The notes below the pieces were generated by a model, which was given only the letters and a program-made list of their open reading frames with translations, was not told the origin of the DNA and ran no database searches. This document shows positions 13,793 to 22,740 of a stretch of 40,786 bases of DNA, in pieces. The DNA lies in assembly GCA_964390805.1 (NCBI GenBank), contig CAYMKL010000055.1, positions 1-40,786 on the forward strand, written 5' to 3'. Origin of the DNA: CAYMKL01 sp964390805 (GTDB taxonomy: Bacteria; Chloroflexota; Anaerolineae; VGOG01). The translations under genes and the position numbers were made by a program. How positions within the stretch are numbered: the first letter of the stretch is position 1; every line of letters starts with the position of its first letter.

Positions 13793-15841
13793 TCAACCCA
13801 TCGTCGCCTGCCAGGCCCGCAACACCTCCGCCACGCTCCAGGCCTGGGCGATGCAGCCGCGCGGCGTGAAGGGCGGGTCGCCGTCGAAGATCTCGCTGGT
13901 GCTGCCGACACCGTGGTCGTCCAGGTGGTGGATGAACGACTGCAGGAAGGAGCGCGCCAGTTCGTGGTCGCCGTAGACGCGCAGATAGGCGCTGATGAAA
14001 GGGCCGATCAGCCAACTCCAGACGGCGCCCTGGTGATAAGCACCGTCGCGCTGGCGCTGCTCGCCATCATATTGACCAACGTACGCCGGGTCGTCAGGCG
14101 CCAGACTGCGCAGCCCGTGGGAGGTGAGCAGGTGATGGGCGCAGGCCTCCACCACAGCACGCTGCTGCTGCTCCGTCAATGGGCTATGGGGCAGAGAGAC
14201 GGCGAATAGTTGATTAGGACGCAGAGACGTTTCGTTTCCACCTGGTCCGTCCAACACGTCGTAGCAATAGCCGCTTGATTCATTCCAGAACCGGCCAAAT
14301 CCGGCCCGTACTTGCTCGGCCAGCGTGTCGTAGCGCTCGGACGGTTCTCCCAGATGACGTGCGAAGTCGGCCATGCAACACAGGGCGTTGTACCACAGGG
14401 CGTTGATCTCCACCGGCTTGCCGATGCGCGGCGTCACGACCCAGTCATTCACCTTAGCGTCCATCCAGGTGAGTTGCACCCCCGTCTCTCCTGCGTAGAG
14501 CAGGCCGTCGGCGGGGTCCACGTGGATGTTGTAGCGCGTGCCCCGCTGGTGCCATTGGACGATCTCTTGAAGTACGGGAAAGAGCTCCTGCAATAGGTCA
14601 TCGTCGCCTGTAGCAGCGTAGTAGGCGCGGATGGCCTCAAAATACCAGAGGGTGGCATCCGCCGTGTTGTACTCGGGCTCCACGCCAACCTCGGGGAAGT
14701 GGTTGGGCAACATCCCCTGGTTCACAAAGCGGGCGAAGGTGCGCAGGATGCGCGCAGCAACGTCGTGGCGCCCCGTGGCCAGGGTCAGCCCTGGCAGGCT
14801 GATCATCGTGTCGCGGCCCCAATCGCCAAACCAGGGATAGCCCGCGATGATGGTTCGGCCATTGGGTTCGTCGGGCAGAGCGCGGCGCACGATGAACTGA
14901 TCAGCAGCCAGCACCAGGTGCTGTATCCACGCTGGTCCGTCGGCGTGACCACTCTGCGAAACCAGCCGCTGTTCGTAGGCTTCCCGCTCAGCGTAGGCCG
15001 ACGCCCCGTCCAAGTCTGGCGTTGCTTCGGTGCTGGCAACGAGGGTAAGCGACTCGCCAGGATGCAGCGTGGCCTGGAAGAGACCCACATGGAGGTTATC
15101 GTCCAGTGCGTCCAGCCCACGACATCTTTCCACGCTCAGGAAGTAGTCCTGGTACCACTCGTGCTGAGGCGCGGCCTCGGCGGAATCGCTCAGCCCTTCG
15201 CCAAGCCCTTCGTCTGGCTCAGGACGCAGCTCAGGACAGAGCAGGTAGAGGGGCACTGCTCCGTCGAAGGCTGTCACCCGCAGGCCGTGCGCTAGCGGCT
15301 CAACGCGCATCTGCCACTCACCGGCATAGGTGTTGCTGTGATGATCCCGATAGTTGACAATGGCCTTGATGCTCAGGTTGAGCGGCGCGGTGGCTCGGCG
15401 CAGGTCGTAGCGAATGTAGGTCGTGTTGGCACCAGGCTGCATCCAGACCCGCTTCTCCAACGACGCATCGGCACAGGCGAAGGTCCACACCGGCGTCGCG
15501 CCTTCCAGGTGAAAGCGTTCCAGGTTATAGAAACCGATTGGCTCTACCCCATTCCACCCTCTGCCTCGCTCATGGCGGAGGGCTGGGATAGGAACAGCCC
15601 AGCGGTTGGCGAACAGCGGATAGGCGTGGTCGGCGTAGGTGGCTGTCTCGTCCAGCTTGGTGAGCAGGAGAGTGCGCCCCAGTGGCGGCTTGAGGGCCGC
15701 GATGAGCAGGCCGTGGTAGCGGCGGGTGAGTAGGCCAGCGACGGTTCCCGACGCATAGCCGCCGATGCCGTTGGTCACCAGCCACTCCCGCCCGGCTGAT
15801 AATGCCAGATTGCCACACACCTCACGTCCGAAACCAATCAT
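13793..15841 (-). CDS. Amylo-alpha-1,6-glucosidase (glycogen debranching, GH133)
   Basis: 682 residues. The N-terminal GDE_N domain begins WLVTNGIGGYASGTVAGLLTRRYHGLL-like (about 20-45). The C-terminal (alpha/alpha)6 barrel has WFGDWGRDTMISLPG with a catalytic-type Asp, LWYFEA, and GCIAQAWSVAEVLR. It removes alpha-1,6 branch stubs of glycogen. The stretch CPELRPEPDEGLGEG (about residues 206-220) is encoded by a copy of the TTCGAC dispersed repeat, placed in the linker between the domains. Glucokinase and aldolase nearby suggest glycogen use through glycolysis. Confidence 0.93.
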   Translation of the reverse strand: MIGFGREVCGNLALSAGREWLVTNGIGGYASGTVAGLLTRRYHGLLIAALKPPLGRTLLLTKLDETATYADHAYPLFANRWAVPIPALRHERGRGWNGVEPIGFYNLERFHLEGATPVWTFACADASLEKRVWMQPGANTTYIRYDLRRATAPLNLSIKAIVNYRDHHSNTYAGEWQMRVEPLAHGLRVTAFDGAVPLYLLCPELRPEPDEGLGEGLSDSAEAAPQHEWYQDYFLSVERCRGLDALDDNLHVGLFQATLHPGESLTLVASTEATPDLDGASAYAEREAYEQRLVSQSGHADGPAWIQHLVLAADQFIVRRALPDEPNGRTIIAGYPWFGDWGRDTMISLPGLTLATGRHDVAARILRTFARFVNQGMLPNHFPEVGVEPEYNTADATLWYFEAIRAYYAATGDDDLLQELFPVLQEIVQWHQRGTRYNIHVDPADGLLYAGETGVQLTWMDAKVNDWVVTPRIGKPVEINALWYNALCCMADFARHLGEPSERYDTLAEQVRAGFGRFWNESSGYCYDVLDGPGGNETSLRPNQLFAVSLPHSPLTEQQQRAVVEACAHHLLTSHGLRSLAPDDPAYVGQYDGEQRQRDGAYHQGAVWSWLIGPFISAYLRVYGDHELARSFLQSFIHHLDDHGVGSTSEIFDGDPPFTPRGCIAQAWSVAEVLRAWQATMG
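15204..15239. repeat. TTCGAC-GCTCAGGACA dispersed repeat, copy 2 (in GH133)
   Basis: Reads agcccttcgtctggctcagg and continues into a second GCTCAGGACAG. In-frame in the debranching-enzyme gene, in a low-complexity interdomain segment. Confidence 0.6.
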
Positions 15842-15876
15842 GGCTCTTCACCTCCATTTCTGCTGGTCTTCGCAGT

Positions 15877-16515
15877 TTACGTGTCGCTTTGATCAATCAA
15901 AATCGCTCGCGCGGGCGCGCCATCGCTGCCTGCGATCTTGAGCGGCAGGCACACGAGCTGGTACACGCCCGGGGCAATACCGCTCAGATTCAACCCCTCC
16001 ACAGCGATAACGCCGGCGCGCAGTAGAATAAGGTGGGTGGACATAGGCTCGTCAAAGGGCCCGACCGACAGGTCGTCAATGCCCACCAGCCGGACGCCGT
16101 GCTCCACCAGCCAGTGAGCGCCATCCTCTGTAATAGCGACAAAGTTCTCGTCAAACTCCCGCTCGCCGCGAGCCCAGCGGTTGGAATTGCGAGTGCGGAA
16201 GAGCACGCGCTCGGTGCCGGGCGGAATCGCCAGCCGTTCCAGCACGTCCGCCGACAGGGCGTCGGCTGCCGGCGCGTGTACGACCAAGGCTGGCCCCACC
16301 AGCACGTTGAGATCGAGGGTATCCACACTCGATCCACCTGGGAAGAAGTGGCGGGGCGCATCCACGTGGGTGCCGGTGTGCGCGCTCATGTCCAATCGCG
16401 AGACTGTCATCACGTCGCCTTTGTCCAGGTTGGAGGTTTGGGTGATTTTTACCCCCGGGTCGCCGGGCCAGACTATGAGAGATTCAGAGATGGGAAGCGA
16501 AATGTCGTGAATCAT
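15877..16515 (-). CDS. Cyclase-family / kynurenine formamidase-like metal hydrolase
   Basis: 212 residues. Motif HTGTHVDAPRHF, the metal-binding HxGTHxDxPxHF of the cyclase family (PF04199), with IVWPGDP near the N-terminus and GIDDLSVGP later. Members include kynurenine formamidase (KynB), isatin hydrolase and others, so the substrate is not determined. No tryptophan-degradation genes are nearby. It lies 35 bases from the GH133 gene and 23 bases after msrQ, probably in one transcript. Confidence 0.88.
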   Translation of the reverse strand: MIHDISLPISESLIVWPGDPGVKITQTSNLDKGDVMTVSRLDMSAHTGTHVDAPRHFFPGGSSVDTLDLNVLVGPALVVHAPAADALSADVLERLAIPPGTERVLFRTRNSNRWARGEREFDENFVAITEDGAHWLVEHGVRLVGIDDLSVGPFDEPMSTHLILLRAGVIAVEGLNLSGIAPGVYQLVCLPLKIAGSDGAPARAILIDQSDT

Positions 16516-16538
16516 TGTGAGGTCCTTTGGTCGTCACG

Positions 16539-17168
16539 TCAAACCTCCCGTGCCGTTCTTGTCTTGAGCTTGTAGCGGACACTGCTCGCGGCCCTTCTAA
16601 CGCCAGGGATACGCGCTATGAGCAACAAAGCCAGCACAGCACCATAAGGCAGAGGTTCACGGATGTCTTTGACTAGCCACGCGAAATGCACAATGGCCAG
16701 GATAGCCGCCAGATAGACGAGCCGGTGCAGCCGCCTCCAGTTCTTACCCAGTCGTTTCTGCCAACCGCGGGTGGAGGTTATCGCCAGAGGCAGCAAGAGC
16801 AGACCAGCGGCGAATCCCACTAGCACGTAGCGCTGGTCCAGAATATCCAACGCAATCAGATCGAGGTCGAACCCGTAATCGAGCCCGACGAAGATCAGAA
16901 AGTGCAAGCCAGCATACATACAAGCGTAGAGCCCCAGAGGACGGCGCAAGCGCAACGCCTGCCTGAACCCAAAGATTGTATGGGCTGGGGTGCAAGCCAG
17001 AGATAGAATCAGCAAGATCAGGGCTATCTTGCCGGTGCGGGTGGTGATTTCCCGCACCGGGTCAATCATGAACAGGCCTTGCCAGTAAGCCCAAAGCAGC
17101 CATGCCAGTGGCAACAGCGCTGCAACGTGGGTCAACACCTGCAGCCAGTGTGTCTTGAGCTTGCGCAT
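16539..17168 (-). CDS. msrQ: MsrQ haem-b membrane subunit of the methionine sulfoxide reductase system
   Basis: About 209 residues and six membrane helices. Passes electrons from the quinone pool or flavin to MsrP at the outer face. The ferric-reductase-like His residues appear in MYAGLHFLIFVG, WRRLHRLVYLAAILAIVHFA. Start at 17168: the ATG shares a base with the msrP stop (TAATG), giving translational coupling; an in-frame ATG nine bases earlier is possible. Pairing with msrP confirms the assignment. Confidence 0.92.
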   Translation of the reverse strand: MRKLKTHWLQVLTHVAALLPLAWLLWAYWQGLFMIDPVREITTRTGKIALILLILSLACTPAHTIFGFRQALRLRRPLGLYACMYAGLHFLIFVGLDYGFDLDLIALDILDQRYVLVGFAAGLLLLPLAITSTRGWQKRLGKNWRRLHRLVYLAAILAIVHFAWLVKDIREPLPYGAVLALLLIARIPGVRRAASSVRYKLKTRTAREV

Positions 17169-18151
17169 TAGTACCATTCTCTCAGGTCCAGGTCCGAGTA
17201 GAGGTGAGCCACTTCCTCGGCGTAGCCATTGAACAAGAGGGTCGGGCGACGTTTGGTTTCGCCGATCCTGCGCTCCGTGGCCTGGGACCAACGCGGGTGG
17301 GGTACATCAGGGTTCACATTGGCGTAGAAGCCGTATCCGTGGGGTGCAGCGGCCATCCACAGAGAAACCGGCATCTCCTCCACCAGGTCAATCTTGACAA
17401 TAGATTTGATGCTCTTGAAGCCATATTTCCAGGGCACAACCAGGCGCACCGGCGCGCCATTTTGCGGCAGCAGGGATTTGCCGTACAGACCAGTCGCCAG
17501 TATGGTGAGGTCGTGCATGGCCTCATCCAGCCGCAACCCCTCGACGTAGGGCCAGTTGTACCCGCCGCGCCTTTGGCCGGGCATCTGATCTGGATCGTAG
17601 AGGGTTTCAAAGCGCACGTATTGGGCTTCCGACGTCGGCTCAACCTCGCGGAGCAATTCTGCCAAGGGGAAGCCCAGCCAGGGGATAACCATGGACCAGC
17701 CCTCCACGCAGCGCATGCGATAGATACGCTCTTCCTGGGAGAACTTGAGCAAATCGTCTGTGTCGAAAGCCCTTGGCTTGTGGACCAAGCCCCCTACTTC
17801 CACTGCCCAGGGAGATGTCTCAAAATCCTGGGCCAGGCGCGTTACACCTTCCTTGCTGGTGGTGAATTCGTAGTAGTTGGTATAGTTGGCAATCGCCTCG
17901 AAGGACGTGAGTTGATCCCCTGCTTCGTCAGCGCTGACCGTCGGGGAGGGAGGCACAGGACTAGTGGGGCTGGGCTCGGCGAGTGGCGTGGTCGGTGAAG
18001 GCTCTTGACCGACCTCCGACGGGCTCAGGACTTCGCCGCAGGCGCTGAGTAACAAAGAGCTTGCTGCCAGAGCGCCAATCCCAACCATGAACTTGCGCCG
18101 GGCTAGATAGATGTGTTCCGGAGTGATTTCAGATGGATTGATTTTGGTCAT
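17168..18151 (-). CDS. msrP: MsrP molybdopterin catalytic subunit, Tat-exported
   Basis: Repairs oxidised methionine in extracytoplasmic proteins. About 327 residues. The N-terminal twin-arginine signal reads ARRKFMVGIGALAASSLL and is followed by LLLSACG, a possible lipobox, then a Pro/Thr/Ser linker: a tethered form, unlike the soluble Escherichia coli protein. The Mo-ligand Cys lies in RMRCVEGWSMVIPW. Other family motifs: GGLVHKPRAFD, NGAPVRLVVPWKYGFKSIK, and the C-terminal NVNPDVPHPRWSQATER. Start at 18151 (MTKINPSEIT) is preferred to one 51 bases earlier. Directly followed by msrQ. Confidence 0.94.
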   Translation of the reverse strand: MTKINPSEITPEHIYLARRKFMVGIGALAASSLLLSACGEVLSPSEVGQEPSPTTPLAEPSPTSPVPPSPTVSADEAGDQLTSFEAIANYTNYYEFTTSKEGVTRLAQDFETSPWAVEVGGLVHKPRAFDTDDLLKFSQEERIYRMRCVEGWSMVIPWLGFPLAELLREVEPTSEAQYVRFETLYDPDQMPGQRRGGYNWPYVEGLRLDEAMHDLTILATGLYGKSLLPQNGAPVRLVVPWKYGFKSIKSIVKIDLVEEMPVSLWMAAAPHGYGFYANVNPDVPHPRWSQATERRIGETKRRPTLLFNGYAEEVAHLYSDLDLREWY

Positions 18152-18237
18152 ACTAGTTTCTCCCTTCAAATCTAATATCCAACATCCACACTCTACAGAC
18201 ACTTGAAAGCCCTGATTTCTTACCCGTGCATAACTCC

Positions 18238-19221
18238 CTACAATTCAAGCCCGTGGCAGGCCGCACCCAGGAGCGCGACCTTGGGGTTGAGGATGACGTG
18301 CACTGGCACGTTCGCCAACAGATCCGACAGGCGCCCCTTGCGCCGGAAGGCCTCCATAAACCGCTCGTGCTTCAGGGCAGGCAGGATGCGCCGCGGAATA
18401 CCACCGCCCAGGTAGACGCCTCCGCTGGCTAGCACCTTGAGGGCCAGGTTCCCCGCCTCTGCCCCCAAGATGGAGACGAAGGTGTTGAGCGTAGCGACGC
18501 ACAGCTCGCACGACCTCTCGTTATGGAGGGCGGCATTGGCAATGATGGGGGTGGGATCGTCGGCCGCAGCCAGTTGCTCGGCCAGCCAGGCCGGTTCATC
18601 AGCGTAGCCGCTGTCTTTGAGAAAGGCGTAGATGTTGGGCAATCCCCGGCCAGAACACACCCGTTCGTAACTGACGTGCTCGAAGCGGTGCTGAAGATAG
18701 CGCAGCAGGTCGGCTTCCAGGGCATTGTTAGACGCGAAGTCGGCGTGGCCGCCCTCGGAGGCATGGGGCCGATAGCGTGACCCGTCCCAGGTGAGAAAGG
18801 CTTCTCCCAAGCCGGTGCCCGGGGCAATGACGGCGATGGTCCCCTCAGGAACTGGCCGGCCCTCGTTCAGGGTGTGCAGGTCGGCAGGCTCCAGGAAAGG
18901 CACGGCGTGGGCGATAGCGTTCAAGTCATTCAGCAGCCAGACGGACGAGAGGTGCAGCGCGGCCCCGAGTTGTTCCTCATCCATCACCCAAGGCAGGTTG
19001 GTTATCGTGGCCCGGCCACCCACTACTGGCCCAGCCACGCCAAAGCTGGCCCGTTCCACTTTCACATCCACCTGAGGCAGGAACTCGCGCACCAGCGCCT
19101 CCAGGTTGGGGTAGTCTCCGCTGGGGAATCTCGCTTCCACCAGCGGTGCTCGTATCCCGACCTCGGGCGAGAAGACGGCCAGACTGGTCTTAGTTCCACC
19201 AATGTCACCCGCTAATAACAT
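18238..19221 (-). CDS. glk: Glucokinase
   Basis: Phosphorylates glucose with ATP. 327 residues. N-terminal phosphate loop LAGDIGGTKTSLAVF, sugar-binding LNDLNAIAHAVPFL, the adenosine motif IAPGTGLGEAFL, and HASEGGHADFASNN, characteristic of the Glk (PF02685) group rather than ROK kinases. GGVYLGGGIPRRILP near the C-terminus also fits. The ATG follows GGGGTGAGTA. It is upstream of msrP by 86 bases and lies in a run with debranching enzyme and aldolase. Confidence 0.95.
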   Translation of the reverse strand: MLLAGDIGGTKTSLAVFSPEVGIRAPLVEARFPSGDYPNLEALVREFLPQVDVKVERASFGVAGPVVGGRATITNLPWVMDEEQLGAALHLSSVWLLNDLNAIAHAVPFLEPADLHTLNEGRPVPEGTIAVIAPGTGLGEAFLTWDGSRYRPHASEGGHADFASNNALEADLLRYLQHRFEHVSYERVCSGRGLPNIYAFLKDSGYADEPAWLAEQLAAADDPTPIIANAALHNERSCELCVATLNTFVSILGAEAGNLALKVLASGGVYLGGGIPRRILPALKHERFMEAFRRKGRLSDLLANVPVHVILNPKVALLGAACHGLEL

Positions 19222-19262
19222 TACTCACCCCCTCATTAGTCTACCTCAACTTCGCCCGGCTG

Positions 19263-19961
19263 TCAACCTTTGAAGAACCCCATCGCGCCTGACAGGAACG
19301 CCCTCGTGTGTGGCGCCAGGTGACCTGGCTGGGAGCGGAGCTCCTCGATCAATCTTTCTAACTCCTCAGACGTGTCCACATCGTACCACCGAGGAAGACA
19401 GGCTACCCGCAGCCCCTGCTCCTGGGCCCGTTCCAGTGTCTCCGCCCTCACCGTTGGCGTGCTCATGACAATCCCTCTGAAGAGAGCTGAGCAGGGGGAC
19501 TTCAGCCCGATGAGGTAGTAACCTCCGTCGTCCGATGGGCCCAACACCACATCCACAGTTGGATCGTCTAGCTCACGGAAAGCCTGCTTGAGATAGGCTA
19601 CGGGCAGGGTAGGGCTGTCGCTGTCCATGACCACCGCCTGGTGGTATCCCATCTGCAGACAGCGGGTCAAGACATTGTCCAGCCGCTCCCCAAGGTCATC
19701 TCCCACCTGGGGCACGAAGTCAAAGCCAGGCGGGGCAAAGCGGCGGAAGAAAGGCTCCGCATCCGAAGGGAGATAGGCGATGATGGGCTGGACGCCCGCC
19801 ACTTGTTTCATTAGCTCCAAAGTGTCCAGCAGGAGACAGCGATACAGATCCGTCGCCTGCTGGCCGCTCAGAGGCGGGGACAGACGGGTTTTGGTCCTCC
19901 CGACCAGAGGCTCCTTGGCCATGACCATCAAAGCGCAATGCACAAATCCTCCTCTATTCAT
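19263..19961 (-). CDS. DUF2064 / TIGR04282-family nucleotidyl- or glycosyltransferase
   Basis: 232 residues with a GT-A/MobA-like fold. N-terminal VMAKEPLVGRTKTRLSPPLS is the family signature (KxPxPGxxKTRL). Later come VVMDSDSPTLP and LGPSDDGGYYLIGL. Some relatives sit in arsenosugar loci with radical SAM and GT2 genes; no ArsM or ArsS is evident here, so the substrate is open. The ATG overlaps the stop of the upstream DUF2079 gene by four bases (ATGA), so the two are translated together. That suggests it modifies a sugar or lipid handled by the membrane protein. Confidence 0.85.
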   Translation of the reverse strand: MNRGGFVHCALMVMAKEPLVGRTKTRLSPPLSGQQATDLYRCLLLDTLELMKQVAGVQPIIAYLPSDAEPFFRRFAPPGFDFVPQVGDDLGERLDNVLTRCLQMGYHQAVVMDSDSPTLPVAYLKQAFRELDDPTVDVVLGPSDDGGYYLIGLKSPCSALFRGIVMSTPTVRAETLERAQEQGLRVACLPRWYDVDTSEELERLIEELRSQPGHLAPHTRAFLSGAMGFFKG

Positions 19962-21961
19962 GGAAACTTGAATAGCTTCAGCAGACTCCCCTCCTGCGAG
20001 AGTCCCAGATGCTGACCACTGGCACTCGCTATGGGCCGCAGACGATCTTCCACCGACCAGGGATCGGCTACGGGCAGGGTCACGCCCACCATCACGTCGT
20101 GCAGCCGGCCCACTGGCAGGAAGGGCGTCTCTATTCGAACTACTTCCCCCTCTCGCCAGACAGTAGGGGGGTACAGCAAGCTAGTGGGCGTCCAATCGTC
20201 GAAGTGACCGACGATGGCCCCATCGCGGCGAGTAAAGAAGAAAGCGAAGCCATAGCCCAGATCCAAGGGCCGAAGGGCCCGCCAGTAGGTGGTCACAGTG
20301 GCCGGAAGTTGATGGGCATGGACCACGCTGAGGATCGAATAGTCATAGCCTACCAACTCCAACACATCGCCGAAACGGGCTCGCAGCGGATGGGGGACGG
20401 CCTCCTCATCCACCCGCGCGAAGGTGTAGAACTCGTCGGGAAGGTCCGGGCTCGCGCTCGACTGTCCCTTTTTGAACAGCACGTAGCCATCCTGAGCAGC
20501 CAGCACACGGTACTGCTGGGATCTCAGGAGTCCCTGCATCCACTCGTTCAACTCCCTTAAGGTGATGGGATAGGGTGAGCTCGTCACATCCAAGAAGACG
20601 TACTCAGCGTCGTTGATGGCTGGAAACAAGTAGGCCCTCTCCCGATGGGCCAGGTGCGGGTAGAGGCTGGACTGGGCTGAAAGAGCAGCGTCGGCGGGGA
20701 TGAGGACCATGAAGTCCTGAGCCAGGCGATGGTGGGGAGTGATGCGAGGCAGATGGAAGCTGCGCGCCACAGGGGAGATGCCAATCTGGTAGTGGTGGTA
20801 GGCACTGATGAACAGCACCAGTGCAGCCAGGCCCGTGATTGCACGATGGTTCGGAACTCCCAGCCGCTCCGAAAACTGGCGGGCCAGAAAGCCCACACCA
20901 TAGATCCCCGAGACGATGATGAAGGGGACGATAGAGGCCGAGTAGTGGGCCCCCTCCGAGTAGGTCCAGTCCCAGGTGCTGAAGACATTCATGGCCGCCA
21001 CGGGAGCACAAAGGCCCAGGGTCGCCGGATTGAAGAGGGACATGAACCCGGCACTGGCCAACAGCCCGCCCAAGTAGGTGACGATCTCCGGCTGATGGAG
21101 CCATCGCAGGAGCAGGATGGGCTCGCGGAGGAGGTTGAGCAGCGATTCCTTGATCGTGGGACCAAAGACGGTAATTCGATGGAAGAAGGGTGAGTTGGGA
21201 AGCCCGTTGTAATAAGGCAAGATTACCTGCGTGCAGATCAGGAACCAGCCCAGGCCCATCAGCGCTGTGATCGCTCCTACCTTTCGCTCTTTCAGCCAGA
21301 AGAAGATATACAGTCCCATCATCAGGACCAGCAGAGGGACATCCTCTTTGGTGCTCATGGCCAGGATGACAAAGATGAAAAAGGGCCTGTAGCGACGCGC
21401 CTGGAGGAAGTAGAAGGCGAAAAGAAAGAAGCTGGCCGTCAGAGAGACGGCGTGGAAATCGGACAGGTTGGCCCCCTCGACGGCTGGGGCCAGAAGGTAG
21501 GCCAGGGCGAAGACCACACCCGCAAAATCGCTCCCCAGGTGGTCCCGGGCCAGCCAGAAAGCCGGCAAGGCTCCCACCCCAATGCCCACCGTTTGCAGCA
21601 GCAGCAGAGTCACGGGGCTATCGTAGATCAGGTAGAGGAGGGAGATGGGAGCCAGGAAAAGCTCCACGTGGTAGGCCAGGAGGGTATCGGTGCGGCGGAA
21701 CTGATCCAGGGGCAGGTCAATGGGGGCGTTTCGGTAGGTGGAGAAACGCATGAACCGCCCGTGGAGGGTGTTCCACACCACCTGGTCGGTGTAGCCCAGG
21801 TCCATGGCGCTGGACTGGAACGTCTCGTGGCGCAGGATCGAGAGCCAGGCGAAGAAGATGATGTAGAGGAGCGTCAAGAGATAGACCAAGCCAGGGACGA
21901 GAAGGGAGCGATCCAAGACCTTGGTCAAAGGACTCCTTTTCCGAAGATTGGCCTGTGCCAT
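19958..21961 (-). CDS. DUF2079 polytopic membrane protein
   Basis: About 667 residues. It has around ten to twelve membrane helices, the first LVPGLVYLLTLLYIIFFAWL, and the DUF2079 hallmarks MDLGYTDQVVWNTLHGRF and FADFHAVSL-like LSDFHAVSLTASFF plus MSTKEDVPLL. The family resembles GT-C glycosyltransferases (mannosyl- or arabinosyltransferase type). The soluble C-terminus (about 500-667) is beta-rich. I chose the ATG at 21961; a TTG 81 bases upstream is in frame but overlaps the preceding gene. The next gene is coupled by an ATGA overlap. Function not established for the family. Confidence 0.85.
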   Translation of the reverse strand: MAQANLRKRSPLTKVLDRSLLVPGLVYLLTLLYIIFFAWLSILRHETFQSSAMDLGYTDQVVWNTLHGRFMRFSTYRNAPIDLPLDQFRRTDTLLAYHVELFLAPISLLYLIYDSPVTLLLLQTVGIGVGALPAFWLARDHLGSDFAGVVFALAYLLAPAVEGANLSDFHAVSLTASFFLFAFYFLQARRYRPFFIFVILAMSTKEDVPLLVLMMGLYIFFWLKERKVGAITALMGLGWFLICTQVILPYYNGLPNSPFFHRITVFGPTIKESLLNLLREPILLLRWLHQPEIVTYLGGLLASAGFMSLFNPATLGLCAPVAAMNVFSTWDWTYSEGAHYSASIVPFIIVSGIYGVGFLARQFSERLGVPNHRAITGLAALVLFISAYHHYQIGISPVARSFHLPRITPHHRLAQDFMVLIPADAALSAQSSLYPHLAHRERAYLFPAINDAEYVFLDVTSSPYPITLRELNEWMQGLLRSQQYRVLAAQDGYVLFKKGQSSASPDLPDEFYTFARVDEEAVPHPLRARFGDVLELVGYDYSILSVVHAHQLPATVTTYWRALRPLDLGYGFAFFFTRRDGAIVGHFDDWTPTSLLYPPTVWREGEVVRIETPFLPVGRLHDVMVGVTLPVADPWSVEDRLRPIASASGQHLGLSQEGSLLKLFKFP

Positions 21962-21983
21962 CTCAATGCCGAACCCTTTCTCG

Positions 21984-22592
21984 TCATCGCCTTCTCGCCT
22001 GGAGCCGTCTCCGATGGAGTCGCTTTTGGATGAAAACGGCAACCACTACAAGGGACATGGCGAGCGGGAGGGCTTTCATGATGGAGGGCTGGAAGTCTGT
22101 GCCGAGCGCGATGGCATGGGTGGTTGCTAGAAAGAAAGCCAGGTAGTTGAGAAGGTGGACCGCTCGCCAGGTATCTCGGAAGGTCTTGCGTAGTACTGCC
22201 GTCAGCATAGCCAGGCCGATGAGGTACCAAGCTGGGGGTCCTCCCCATTGCAGAAACGTCCGTAACGACTCAAAGCGGGGGAGGAGGACACGCGAACTCG
22301 CAAAGCTCCATGCTGCAGCCAGGGGGTGCAGTGTGAGCAACGCCAAGCCTGTCACAGACAGAATGTGATGTACCTGAACAAAGGGGTACCCCAAGTTACG
22401 GACTATCTGCCGCATGTAGGCGGAGCTGATAATGGACAGGAAGACAGCCACATATCCCAGCAACCCACACCCTCTTATGACCCAGTTGAGCGGCCTTCCG
22501 AATGGTCGCAGGGCGATAAGGAGGCTGACCAGAATCAATGCCACGAGGCCGACGAGCACCAGCGGCCATGTCTTGCGAGATCTTTTCGTCAC
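21984..22592 (-). CDS. Ferric-reductase-like haem-b membrane protein
   Basis: About 202 residues, six membrane helices. His residues in FVQVHHILS, LLTLHPLAAAW, WRAVHLLN and FLATTHAIAL are placed as the b-haem ligands of the ferric reductase/MsrQ/NOX superfamily. There is no flavin or NAD domain, so a separate partner must supply electrons. The start is read as GTG at 22592 because AAAGGAG stands six bases before it; a TTG 60 bases earlier is less likely. It follows the rhodanese-like gene by 148 bases and is the last member of the electron-transfer group. It is a second such core beside msrQ and the fusion at 28145-30289. Confidence 0.82.
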   Translation of the reverse strand: MTKRSRKTWPLVLVGLVALILVSLLIALRPFGRPLNWVIRGCGLLGYVAVFLSIISSAYMRQIVRNLGYPFVQVHHILSVTGLALLTLHPLAAAWSFASSRVLLPRFESLRTFLQWGGPPAWYLIGLAMLTAVLRKTFRDTWRAVHLLNYLAFFLATTHAIALGTDFQPSIMKALPLAMSLVVVAVFIQKRLHRRRLQARRR

Positions 22593-22740
22593 TTTCGTCT
22601 CCTTTCTCTTCTGGATTTGCCAGGTGTTCCTGCACTTGCACTGATGCGCCAATCACCTTCCTTTCCCTATTAGGCTTTCGGCTTCGTGGTACAAACAGTT
22701 CCGTGCAGTTTCAATGCTTGCCAACAGGCAATGCAGTTGT

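Noticed and set aside
12563..14209. Long + strand open frame opposite the aldolase and GH133 genes
   Set aside because: No family signatures, while the minus strand holds two well-conserved enzymes. It is a high-GC shadow frame.
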